Below are positions 1 through 7,766 of a stretch of 64,000 nucleotides of DNA, piece after piece. Under the pieces are notes generated by a model. The model had not been told where the DNA came from and searched no databases. It worked only from the letters and a program-made list of their open reading frames with translations. The position numbers and the translations under genes were made by a program. Origin of the DNA: Kluyvera ascorbata_C (GTDB lineage: Bacteria > Pseudomonadota > Gammaproteobacteria > Enterobacterales > Enterobacteriaceae); NCBI RefSeq assembly GCF_044197065.1, contig NZ_JBIQOI010000010.1:1-64000 (forward strand). Reading direction: 5' to 3'. Each line of letters starts with the position of its first letter. The first letter of the stretch is position 1.

Positions 1-1
1 A

Positions 2-145
2 CTGAATGAGGCACGGGAAATCACCGGACGCTGGCTGATGGAATATAACAACGAGCGCCCTCATGAATCCCTGAACAACCTGACGCCGGAAGAGTGCCGG
101 CTGATGGCTGAAAAACCGGAACTCTCAAAAAGTGCGTGGAACTAA
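2..145 (+). pseudogene. IS3-family transposase, C-terminal end (cut by window start)
   Basis: The frame starting at base 2 reads 47 residues to a TAA at 143-145. It contains YNNERPHESLNNLTPEE and ends in SKSAWN, the usual end of the DDE integrase (OrfB) of IS3-family elements, just after the last catalytic Glu. Only this tail is inside the window, so it cannot be said whether the element upstream is complete or a remnant. I could not place a terminal inverted repeat with confidence in the sequence after the stop. It marks the left edge of an AT-rich, probably acquired stretch. Confidence 0.85.
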
Positions 146-908
146 AACGGGTGTGCTTACAATATAGCACAGGTTTATATAATCGCTTATTTTTCGTATT
201 CTATTTTTTAATAAAATGGTTTTCTGGGGATATTACTGAACTACAAAGTTATGATAAAACAGCATTCGTTGGCAATAATCAACTCTGATTCGGCCCAGAA
301 ACAAATACAGCCCCGTTGGGCAGCTTTTTACTTTTGTTAAGGGCAGCAAAATCTGGGGCTGAGAACGACTACTATGAAAAGCCCAGGCGAGCTACAAACA
401 AGAAAGTGTGAAACAGGAGAAAGGAGGGCAAAAATTTCCGGAAAGGTACTATAAGTTTGGATAGCTAAGGTTTGTATATCATAATGAAATTTCTAGCTAT
501 TGGTTCACATATCAGAACGAACGGTAATCATCTGATAACAAAACATTTTCTTCGGTGATGTTATTGAGTCTTTGTAAGCCAATACTATATTCAATTCTCC
601 GGTCGTTTGTTGTCTTGGTTCTTATATCTTTTTCAACGGGATCATCCTGTACTTGTACTACTGTCTGGATATTTTTTTTCCCATGGGGCTGATGATTCAA
701 CCCAGTATTTAAGCCAGCACTGGTCGTTTTTGGAAACTTTGTATTCATAGCATACACCCTGCCTAATAGTTTACTTATACAGCTAGTATGAGACACTTCT
801 GAGTACATCGCAATGAACAGAAGTGTCACGAATATGTGAGAGAAGGTTCCATATCATAACTGTTTTTGTTACGGGCAAACTTTATTGTCATTTCATAGGA
901 ATAAGCGA
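146..908. other. AT-rich intergenic stretch between IS3 tail and LysR gene
   Basis: About 760 bases, clearly more AT-rich than the flanking core. Apart from one doubtful short reading frame on the minus strand (512-748), I see no recognisable gene, RNA or repeat. The base composition and the adjacent transposase tail suggest a remnant of horizontally acquired DNA. Confidence 0.6.
512..748 (-). CDS. Small hypothetical protein (doubtful)
   Basis: A 78-codon frame beginning MNTKFPKTTSAG. A longer 105-codon version starts at 829, but the ATG at 748 has a GGCAGGG-like ribosome binding site about 8 bases upstream. The protein is hydrophilic, rich in Asn, Thr and charged residues, with no signal peptide, membrane segment or motif I recognise. 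It stands alone, downstream of nothing obvious. It may be a real small gene of the acquired stretch or a chance frame in AT-rich DNA. Function unknown. Confidence 0.25.
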   Translation of the reverse strand: MNTKFPKTTSAGLNTGLNHQPHGKKNIQTVVQVQDDPVEKDIRTKTTNDRRIEYSIGLQRLNNITEENVLLSDDYRSF

Positions 909-1772
909 TTAATTCTGCTGGCTAAAGAGCCGCAGCAGCATCTCCACCTGTTCGTCGAGCGGGGCTAAATCCCGTTTGACGATCAAATGCAGCGGCGTGG
1001 CGCGGCGTACGCCGTGGCTGAGCGGCAGTGTCTTTAAAATCCCCTGGGCCAGTTCGTTCTGAATTCTCTCCTCCGGCAGCCAGCCGTATCCCACCTGATA
1101 CATCACCGCATCGATGGCTGCATCAATGGTCGAAAAGGTCCACGCATCGCGTTCGGCCTGTTGGTCAGCGTTGTTATCGGCAATGCGGATTAGCGGCCAG
1201 GCGCGAAGCTGCTCATCGTTGAGTGCGCCTTCGCTCTCGAAGAGAGGATGGTCACGATGGGCAACAGCGACAAAATCAATGTTCATCAACCATTCGCCGC
1301 GCCCGGTGATGTCCTGACGGCGGGTCAGCACCATCACATCTGCTTCAGCCTGAATGACATCGTTGCTGCTGGCATTCTCCAGCACTTCGGTTAAGCGCAC
1401 CTGCGTTTGCGGATAGCGCTGCTGAAACTGGCGCAAAATAGCGAACAGCCGCTCGCGCGGGAAAATACTGTCGACCACTAAATCCAGCCGGGTGCGCATG
1501 CCCTCACGCAGCGTAGCGGCGCGCGTCTCGACCCAGGCGAAGGCCTTCAGTAGCGGTTTAACCTGAGCCAGCAGCAGTTCACCGGCGGGCGTTAATACCG
1601 CGCGGCGGCCTTCCGGAATGAGTAATGCCACCCCCAGACGTTCCTGCAGCAGCGCCAGGTTGTAGCTGACGGATGATTGGCTGCGATGGGTCTCTTCCGC
1701 CGCTTTGGCAAAGCTGCCGAGCTCAACTACCTTTTCCAGAAGTGCCCATTGTTCCAGCGTCGTTTTATGCAT
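909..1772 (-). CDS. LysR-family transcriptional regulator, probable regulator of padC
   Basis: 287 residues, the usual LTTR size. The N-terminal winged helix-turn-helix (about residues 5-65) contains FAKAAEETHRSQSSVSYNLALL, the typical LTTR recognition-helix region. The rest is a two-lobed periplasmic-binding-protein-like effector domain (about 90-285). It is divergent from the phenolic acid decarboxylase gene with a 99-bp shared promoter gap. By the usual LTTR logic it most likely controls that gene in response to a hydroxycinnamate, and also itself. The regulatory link is inferred from arrangement only. Confidence 0.9.
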   Translation of the reverse strand: MHKTTLEQWALLEKVVELGSFAKAAEETHRSQSSVSYNLALLQERLGVALLIPEGRRAVLTPAGELLLAQVKPLLKAFAWVETRAATLREGMRTRLDLVVDSIFPRERLFAILRQFQQRYPQTQVRLTEVLENASSNDVIQAEADVMVLTRRQDITGRGEWLMNIDFVAVAHRDHPLFESEGALNDEQLRAWPLIRIADNNADQQAERDAWTFSTIDAAIDAVMYQVGYGWLPEERIQNELAQGILKTLPLSHGVRRATPLHLIVKRDLAPLDEQVEMLLRLFSQQN

Positions 1773-1871
1773 GATTAATTCAAAAATTAGATGATTTTCA
1801 TTAAAACATAGCGTTATTCATTTATTTTTTAAAGCATTACTATTTCTGCATCAACACGAGGAGATTTAATC
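1773..1871. promoter_or_regulatory. Divergent promoter region lysR / padC
   Basis: 99 bp, strongly AT-rich, between the two start codons. It must hold both promoters and the LysR operator(s). Several T-N11-A spaced matches are possible, but none stands out enough to be called. The padC ribosome binding site GAGGAG lies about 8 bases before its ATG. Confidence 0.6.
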
Positions 1872-2378
1872 ATGAGCAACTTTGATAAACACGATTTGAG
1901 CGGTTTCGTTGGCAAACATCTGGTCTATACCTATGACAACGGCTGGAACTACGAAATTTACGTTAAAAATGACAACACCCTGGATTATCGTATTCACAGC
2001 GGCATCGTGGCGAATCGTTGGGTGAAAGACCAGCAGGCGTACATTGTCCGCGTAGGTGAAAACATCTACAAAATATCCTGGACCGAGCCAACCGGTACCG
2101 ACGTGAGCCTGATTGCGAATCTGGGCGACAAACTGTTCCACGGCACTATCTTCTTCCCACGTTGGGTGATGAACAACCCGGAAAAAACCGTCTGCTTCCA
2201 GAATGATCACATTCCGCTGATGAATAGCTACCGTGATGCAGGCCCGGCGTACCCAACAGAAGTCATTGATGAATTCGCGACAATTACCTTTGTTCGCGAC
2301 TGCGGGGCGAATAATGACAGCGTAATTAACTGCGCTGCGAGCGAATTACCAAAAGATTTCCCTGCTAATTTACGCTGA
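1872..2378 (+). CDS. padC: Phenolic acid (ferulate/p-coumarate) decarboxylase
   Basis: 168 residues, the length of enterobacterial ferulate decarboxylases. This cofactor-free cytosolic beta-barrel enzyme converts p-coumaric, ferulic and caffeic acids to 4-vinylphenols plus CO2, detoxifying plant cell-wall phenolics. Family hallmarks visible: LVYTYDNGWNYEIY near residues 17-30, carrying the substrate-binding tyrosines and Trp25/Tyr27; HSGIVANRWV with the conserved Arg49; and FFPRWV near 97-102. A strong GAGGAG ribosome binding site supports the start. It is monocistronic, followed by a clear terminator. Gene presence next to a LysR regulator is typical of plant-associated Enterobacter/Klebsiella relatives and is absent from E. 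coli K-12 at this site. Confidence 0.95.
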   Translation: MSNFDKHDLSGFVGKHLVYTYDNGWNYEIYVKNDNTLDYRIHSGIVANRWVKDQQAYIVRVGENIYKISWTEPTGTDVSLIANLGDKLFHGTIFFPRWVMNNPEKTVCFQNDHIPLMNSYRDAGPAYPTEVIDEFATITFVRDCGANNDSVINCAASELPKDFPANLR

Positions 2379-2484
2379 GGTTTATCACCTTTATAAGTAT
2401 TATTTATTACACTAATATTCAACGAATACTAAAATGTCCAGAAATAAAGGCTTTGTTTAGAAAGTGTTGAATTATGTGAGCCAA

Positions 2485-2517
2485 AGCCCAGTTGCAATGC
2501 AAACTGGGCTTTTTTTT
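2485..2517 (+). terminator. Rho-independent terminator after padC
   Basis: Perfect 9-bp stem AGCCCAGTT / AACTGGGCT (2485-2493 and 2502-2510) with a short loop, followed directly by eight T. It ends padC transcription. The rest of the 382-bp gap to arnB (2379-2760) is AT-rich and holds the arn promoter region; no other gene is seen there. Confidence 0.9.
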
Positions 2518-2600
2518 ACAAAAATCCAGTGAGAACAATGACCTTTATAAAGTATTGATTTTGTTTATTAATCATTTATTGTGTCAATGCACATTTCTTT

Positions 2601-2617
2601 CTTAATCTTATCCTAAG
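2601..2617 (+). promoter_or_regulatory. PmrA (BasR)-box-like element of the arn operon
   Basis: CTTAAT (2601-2606), 5 bases, then CCTAAG (2612-2617). This fits the published PmrA box (direct YTTAAK half-sites 5 bp apart) with one mismatch in the second half. It lies about 145 bp before arnB, so PmrA/PmrB control by low Mg, Fe3+ or polymyxin is likely. The -10 element and start point are not resolved by eye. Confidence 0.6.
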
Positions 2618-2760
2618 ATAACACTGATACTTTTACTGCAATTCAATGTTGTAGGTTTAATTATTACGTCTATCTATTCCTGATTTTAACAACACCGCGA
2701 TAGCACCGTTTTATTCTCGAATCAGGCGTACTCATTTGCGTTATAGGGTAAGGAACATTC

Positions 2761-3900
2761 ATGAGTGATTTTCTGCCGTTTTCACGTCCCTCGATGGGCG
2801 AGGCGGAGTTCGCAGCGCTGAAAGAGGTGCTGCAATCGGGTTGGATCACCACCGGACCAAAAAACCAGGCGCTGGAAGAGGCGTTTTGCGCCCTGACGGG
2901 AAACCGTTTTTCAATTGCCGTGAGTTCCGCAACCGGCGGTATGCACGTGACGTTGATGGCCCTCGGCATTGGTCCTGGCGATGAAGTGATCACCCCTTCG
3001 CAAACCTGGGTTTCCACCCTCAATATGATCGTTCTGCTGGGCGCCAATCCGGTGATGATCGACGTCGATCGCGACAATCTGATGATCGCCCCAGAAGCGG
3101 TCGAAGCGGCGATTACGCCGCGCACCAAAGCGATCATTCCTGTGCATTATGCCGGCGCTCCGGCGGATATCGACGGGTTGCGCGCGGTGGCTGAACGCCA
3201 CGGCATTCCACTGATTGAAGACGCGGCGCATGCGGCAGGCACTTACTACAAAGGCCATCATGTTGGCTGGCAGGGAACGGCGATTTTCTCCTTCCACGCC
3301 ATCAAGAACATGACCAGCGCGGAAGGCGGGCTGATTGTCACCGATGACGAACAGCTGGCAAACCGCATTCGCAGCCTGAAATTCCACGGTCTTGGCGTTG
3401 ATGCCTACGATCGCCAGACCCACGGTCGCGCGCCACAGGCGGAAGTGATTAGCCCCGGCTTTAAGTATAACCTGGCCGATATCAATGCCGCGCTGGCGTT
3501 GGTGCAGTTGGGCAAGCTGGGTCAGGCCAATCAGCGTCGTCACGATATCGCGCAGCGCTACGTGCAGGAACTGGCGGACACGCCTTTCCAGCCGCTGGCC
3601 GTACCGAGCTGGCCGCACCTGCACGCCTGGCATCTGTTTATTATTCGCGTAGATGAGCAGCGCTGCGGTATCAGCCGTGATGCACTGATGGAACAGCTCA
3701 AGGCACAGGGTATCGGCACCGGGCTGCACTTCCGTGCGGCGCATACGCAGAAGTATTACCGCGAGCGTTTCCCGGAACTCTCCTTGCCCAATACCGAATG
3801 GAACAGCGCGCGTATCTGTTCGCTCCCTCTTTTCCCGGATATGACCGATGACGACACCACCCGCGTCATTACGGCGCTCCATCAGTTAGCAGGCCGTTGA
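2761..3900 (+). CDS. arnB: UDP-4-amino-4-deoxy-L-arabinose--oxoglutarate aminotransferase
   Basis: 379 residues, a PLP-dependent enzyme of the DegT/DnrJ/EryC1 family (fold type I). It transfers an amino group from glutamate to UDP-4-keto-pentose to give UDP-L-Ara4N in the cytosol. The PLP-binding lysine is K182 in SFHAIKNMTSAEGG. IPVHYAGAP and LIEDAAHAAG are further family signatures. The start is supported by TAAGGAA about 8 bases upstream. First gene of the seven-gene arn operon; the stop lies 1 bp before arnC. Product modifies lipid A and gives cationic peptide resistance. Confidence 0.98.
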   Translation: MSDFLPFSRPSMGEAEFAALKEVLQSGWITTGPKNQALEEAFCALTGNRFSIAVSSATGGMHVTLMALGIGPGDEVITPSQTWVSTLNMIVLLGANPVMIDVDRDNLMIAPEAVEAAITPRTKAIIPVHYAGAPADIDGLRAVAERHGIPLIEDAAHAAGTYYKGHHVGWQGTAIFSFHAIKNMTSAEGGLIVTDDEQLANRIRSLKFHGLGVDAYDRQTHGRAPQAEVISPGFKYNLADINAALALVQLGKLGQANQRRHDIAQRYVQELADTPFQPLAVPSWPHLHAWHLFIIRVDEQRCGISRDALMEQLKAQGIGTGLHFRAAHTQKYYRERFPELSLPNTEWNSARICSLPLFPDMTDDDTTRVITALHQLAGR

Positions 3901-3901
3901 T

Positions 3902-4882
3902 ATGTTTGAGTACCCGTTAGTGAAGAAAGTCTCCGTCGTAATACCGGTCTACAACGAGCAGGATAGTCTGCCGGAGTTGATCCGCCGTACCGACGCCGCC
4001 TGCGCGACGCTAAATCGTGACTATGAAATTTTGCTGGTTGATGACGGCAGCAGCGATGACTCTGCGCGCATGCTGGTGGAAGCGGCAGAAGCTCCGGACA
4101 GCCATATCGTGGCGGTGCTGCTAAACCGTAACTACGGCCAGCACTCGGCGATTATGGCGGGCTTCAGCCACGTCACCGGCGACCTTATCATCACCCTCGA
4201 TGCTGACCTGCAAAACCCGCCGGAAGAGATTCCGCGTCTGGTCGAAAAGGCAGATGAGGGCTATGACGTGGTCGGCACCGTACGCCAGAACCGTCAGGAC
4301 AGCATCTTCCGTAAAACGGCGTCGAAGATGATTAACCGTCTGATCCAACGGACCACCGGTAAAGCGATGGGCGACTACGGCTGCATGCTGCGCGCCTATC
4401 GCCGCCACATCATCGACGCGATGCTCAACTGCCACGAACGCAGCACCTTTATCCCGATTCTGGCGAACACCTTTGCTCGCCGCGCCGTGGAGATCCCGGT
4501 GATGCACGCCGAGCGCGAATTCGGCGACTCGAAATACAGCTTTATGCGCTTGATCAACCTGATGTACGACCTGGTGACCTGTTTGACCACCACGCCGCTG
4601 CGTCTTCTGAGTGTGGTCGGCAGCGTCATCGCCGTGCTCGGCTTTGCTTTCTCCATTCTGTTAGTGGTGCTGCGCCTGGCGCTGGGCCCGGAATGGGCGG
4701 GTGACGGGGTGTTCATGCTGTTCGCCATTCTGTTCATGTTTATCGGGGCCCAGTTTATCGGCATGGGCCTGCTCGGGGAGTATATCGGCCGCATCTACAA
4801 CGACGTGCGCGCCCGTCCTCGTTACTTTATTCAACGTGTTGTTCGCCAGGAAAATCTGGAATCTGAAGAGGAAAATCGTTAA
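3902..4882 (+). CDS. arnC: Undecaprenyl-phosphate 4-deoxy-4-formamido-L-arabinose transferase
   Basis: 326 residues. Family-2 glycosyltransferase domain (about 10-230) with VVIPVYNEQ, LVDDGSSDDS and the metal-binding DADLQNPPEE, followed by two C-terminal transmembrane helices (about 235-260 and 270-295). It moves formylated Ara4N from UDP to undecaprenyl phosphate on the inner face of the cytoplasmic membrane. Its stop overlaps the arnA start by one base, showing tight coupling. Confidence 0.98.
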   Translation: MFEYPLVKKVSVVIPVYNEQDSLPELIRRTDAACATLNRDYEILLVDDGSSDDSARMLVEAAEAPDSHIVAVLLNRNYGQHSAIMAGFSHVTGDLIITLDADLQNPPEEIPRLVEKADEGYDVVGTVRQNRQDSIFRKTASKMINRLIQRTTGKAMGDYGCMLRAYRRHIIDAMLNCHERSTFIPILANTFARRAVEIPVMHAEREFGDSKYSFMRLINLMYDLVTCLTTTPLRLLSVVGSVIAVLGFAFSILLVVLRLALGPEWAGDGVFMLFAILFMFIGAQFIGMGLLGEYIGRIYNDVRARPRYFIQRVVRQENLESEEENR

Positions 4883-6867
4883 TGAAAGCTGTTGTATTTG
4901 CCTACCACGACATGGGTTGCACCGGTATTCAGGCTCTGCTGGACGCCGGATACGACATTGAGGCGATCTTCACTCACCCGGATAACGTCGGTGAAAACCA
5001 TTTCTTTGGCTCCGTTGCCCGTCTGGCGGCCGAGCAGGGTATTACCGTCTATGCGCCGGAAGATGTGAACCACCCGCTGTGGGTTGACCGTATTCGTGCG
5101 ATGGCGCCGGACGTGATTTTCTCCTTCTACTATCGCAACCTGCTGAGCGACGAAATCCTCAATCTGGCGCCGCAGGGGGCTTTCAACTTGCACGGTTCCC
5201 TGCTGCCAAAATACCGTGGCCGTGCGCCGCTGAACTGGGTGCTGGTCAACGGTGAGAAAGAGACCGGCGTTACCCTGCACCGCATGACCCATCGCGCTGA
5301 TGCGGGTGATATTGTGGCGCAGCAGACCGTGGCTATTGCCGACTCTGACGTGGCGCTGTCGCTGCATCGTAAACTGTGTGCGGCTTCTCAGACGCTGCTG
5401 GGCGATGCGCTGCCGAAAATTCGCAGTGGTCAGACGCAGGAACGTGCGCAGGACGATACTCAGGCCACCTATGTCGGTCGTCGTACCCCAGAAGATGGTC
5501 GCCTGACCTGGGAAAAACCGGCGCAGGAGCTGCATAACCTGGTGCGTGCGGTGAGCGATCCGTGGCCGGGCGCGTTTGGCTATGTTGGCACCAATAAATT
5601 CATCGTCTGGAAATCTCGCGTGCGCACCGATATGGCCGCCGCGCAGCCGGGCACCGTACTGTCCGTTGCGCCGCTGGTGGTTGCCTGCGGTGAAGGCGCG
5701 CTGGAAATCGTCACCGGTCAGAGCGCCAACGGCGTTTACATGCAGGGCACTCAGCTGGCGCCAGCGATGGGTCTGGTCGCTGGTGCGCTGCTCTCCAGCC
5801 GTCCGTTTGTGGCGGTGAAGCGCCGTACCCGCGTGCTGATTCTGGGCGTGAACGGCTTTATCGGTAACCACCTGACCGAACGCCTGCTTGAGGACGATAA
5901 CTACGAGATTTACGGTCTGGATATTGGCTCTGACGCCATCAGCCGTTTCCTCGACTGCCCGCGTTTCCACTTTGTGGAAGGCGACATCAGCATCCACTCC
6001 GAGTGGATTGAGTACCACATTAAGAAATGTGACGTGGTGCTGCCGCTGGTGGCGATTGCGACGCCTATCGAATACACCCGTAACCCGCTGCGCGTGTTCG
6101 AGCTGGACTTCGAAGAGAACCTGAAGATCATTCGTGACTGCGTGAAGTACAACAAGCGCATCATCTTCCCGTCGACTTCCGAAGTGTACGGTATGTGTAC
6201 CGACGCGAACTTTGACGAAGACACCTCCAATCTGGTGGTGGGGCCAATCAGCAAGCAGCGCTGGATCTACTCGGTTTCCAAACAACTGCTGGACCGCGTG
6301 ATTTGGGCCTACGGTGATAAAACCGGCCTCAAGTTTACCCTGTTCCGTCCGTTTAACTGGATGGGCCCGCGTCTGGATAACCTGAACGCCGCACGTATCG
6401 GTAGTTCCCGTGCGATCACCCAGCTGATCCTCAACCTGGTGGAAGGTTCGCCGATCAAACTAATCGAAGGCGGCAAACAGAAACGTTGCTTCACCGATAT
6501 CAGTGACGGTATCGAAGCGCTGTTCCGTATCATCGAAAACAAAGATGGCCGCTGCGATGGGCAGATCATCAACATCGGTAACCCGGAGAACGAAGCGAGC
6601 ATCAAAGAGCTGGCAGAAATGCTGCTCGACTGCTTCGAGCGTCACCCGCTGCGCGACCGCTTCCCGCCGTTTGCTGGCTTCCGTGAAGTGGAAAGCAGCG
6701 ACTACTACGGTAAAGGCTATCAGGACGTGGAGCACCGTAAGCCAAGTATCCGTAACGCCAAACGTTGCCTTGACTGGCAGCCAACGGTAGAAATGCAGCA
6801 GACTGTTGAAGAGACGCTGGACTTCTTCCTGCGCACGGTTGAACTGACGGATGAAAAATCATCATGA
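4882..6867 (+). CDS. arnA: Bifunctional UDP-Ara4N formyltransferase / UDP-glucuronate decarboxylase
   Basis: 661 residues, the usual fused form. The N-terminal formyltransferase domain (about 1-300) contains FNLHGSLLPKYRG with the catalytic Asn/His. The C-terminal NAD-dependent decarboxylase, a short-chain dehydrogenase fold (about 315-655), begins with GVNGFIGNHL and has YSVSKQ as the active-site Tyr-Lys motif. The C-terminal domain makes UDP-4-keto-arabinose from UDP-glucuronate, ArnB aminates it, and the N-terminal domain formylates it. Both junctions overlap neighbours (1 bp with arnC, 4 bp with arnD). Confidence 0.98.
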   Translation: MKAVVFAYHDMGCTGIQALLDAGYDIEAIFTHPDNVGENHFFGSVARLAAEQGITVYAPEDVNHPLWVDRIRAMAPDVIFSFYYRNLLSDEILNLAPQGAFNLHGSLLPKYRGRAPLNWVLVNGEKETGVTLHRMTHRADAGDIVAQQTVAIADSDVALSLHRKLCAASQTLLGDALPKIRSGQTQERAQDDTQATYVGRRTPEDGRLTWEKPAQELHNLVRAVSDPWPGAFGYVGTNKFIVWKSRVRTDMAAAQPGTVLSVAPLVVACGEGALEIVTGQSANGVYMQGTQLAPAMGLVAGALLSSRPFVAVKRRTRVLILGVNGFIGNHLTERLLEDDNYEIYGLDIGSDAISRFLDCPRFHFVEGDISIHSEWIEYHIKKCDVVLPLVAIATPIEYTRNPLRVFELDFEENLKIIRDCVKYNKRIIFPSTSEVYGMCTDANFDEDTSNLVVGPISKQRWIYSVSKQLLDRVIWAYGDKTGLKFTLFRPFNWMGPRLDNLNAARIGSSRAITQLILNLVEGSPIKLIEGGKQKRCFTDISDGIEALFRIIENKDGRCDGQIINIGNPENEASIKELAEMLLDCFERHPLRDRFPPFAGFREVESSDYYGKGYQDVEHRKPSIRNAKRCLDWQPTVEMQQTVEETLDFFLRTVELTDEKSS

Positions 6868-7766
6868 AAAAAGTAGGTTTGCGCGTTGATGTGGACACCT
6901 TTCGCGGTACTCGCGAAGGCGTGCCACGGCTGATGGCGGTGCTCAAAAAGCACCGCGTACAGGCCAGTTTTTTCTTCAGCGTCGGGCCGGATAACATGGG
7001 GCGCCACCTGTGGCGCCTGGTAAAACCGAAGTTCTTGTGGAAGATGCTGCGCTCACGCGCGGCATCGCTGTATGGCTGGGATATTCTTCTCGCCGGTACG
7101 GCCTGGCCTGGACGACGCATTGGTGCGGCGAACGCGGACATCATCCGCAGCGTTGCGCAGGTACATGAAGTCGGTCTGCACGCCTGGGATCATCACCGCT
7201 GGCAGCAGTGGAGCGGCGTGTGGAAAGAGGAGCAGTTGGTCGCAGAAATCGGTCGAGGTCTACGGGAGCTGGAAGCGATTCTTGGTCGCCCGGTCACCTG
7301 CTCTGCGGTGGCGGGCTGGCGTGCGGATCAGCGCGTGGTGAAGGCTAAAGAGTCGTTCGATTTTCTCTACAACAGCGATTGTCGCGGCACGCAGCCGTTT
7401 CTTCCACAGCTGAGTAATGGGGATACGGCTACCGTGCAGATCCCCGTCACGCTGCCAACCTGGGATGAAGCGGTGGGCACCGTGGTTAGCGCGGAAGGCT
7501 ATAACCGCTGGTTGCTGGAGCAGATCCGCAAAGATACTGGTACGCCGGTGTATACCATCCATGCAGAAGTTGAAGGCGGTGTCTGCGCCGAACAGTTCGA
7601 TTATCTGCTGACCCTGGCGGCGCAACAGGAAATTCTGTTTTGCCCGCTGAGCCAGCTTCTTCCGGATGACTTCCGTCAGCTCCCGGTCGGGAAGGTGGTA
7701 CGGGGAGAATTGGCCGGCCGTGAAGGCTGGCTTGGTCGCCAACAACTATTGAGCCCCGATGTATGA
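6864..7766 (+). CDS. arnD: 4-deoxy-4-formamido-L-arabinose-phosphoundecaprenol deformylase
   Basis: 300 residues, a NodB-type polysaccharide deacetylase. The N-terminal RVDVDTFRGTR carries the metal-binding Asp and LHAWDHHRWQ the metal-binding histidines. It removes the formyl group after transfer to undecaprenyl phosphate, driving the pathway forward. Overlaps arnA by 4 bp at the start and arnT by 4 bp at the end. Confidence 0.97.
   Translation: MKKVGLRVDVDTFRGTREGVPRLMAVLKKHRVQASFFFSVGPDNMGRHLWRLVKPKFLWKMLRSRAASLYGWDILLAGTAWPGRRIGAANADIIRSVAQVHEVGLHAWDHHRWQQWSGVWKEEQLVAEIGRGLRELEAILGRPVTCSAVAGWRADQRVVKAKESFDFLYNSDCRGTQPFLPQLSNGDTATVQIPVTLPTWDEAVGTVVSAEGYNRWLLEQIRKDTGTPVYTIHAEVEGGVCAEQFDYLLTLAAQQEILFCPLSQLLPDDFRQLPVGKVVRGELAGREGWLGRQQLLSPDV

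Noticed and set aside
4879..6285. 468-codon open frame antisense to arnA
   Set aside because: His/Arg/Gln/Val-rich shadow of a GC-rich gene, with no ribosome binding site or known domain. Similar antisense frames lie opposite arnB, livJ, livK, zntA and glgA.
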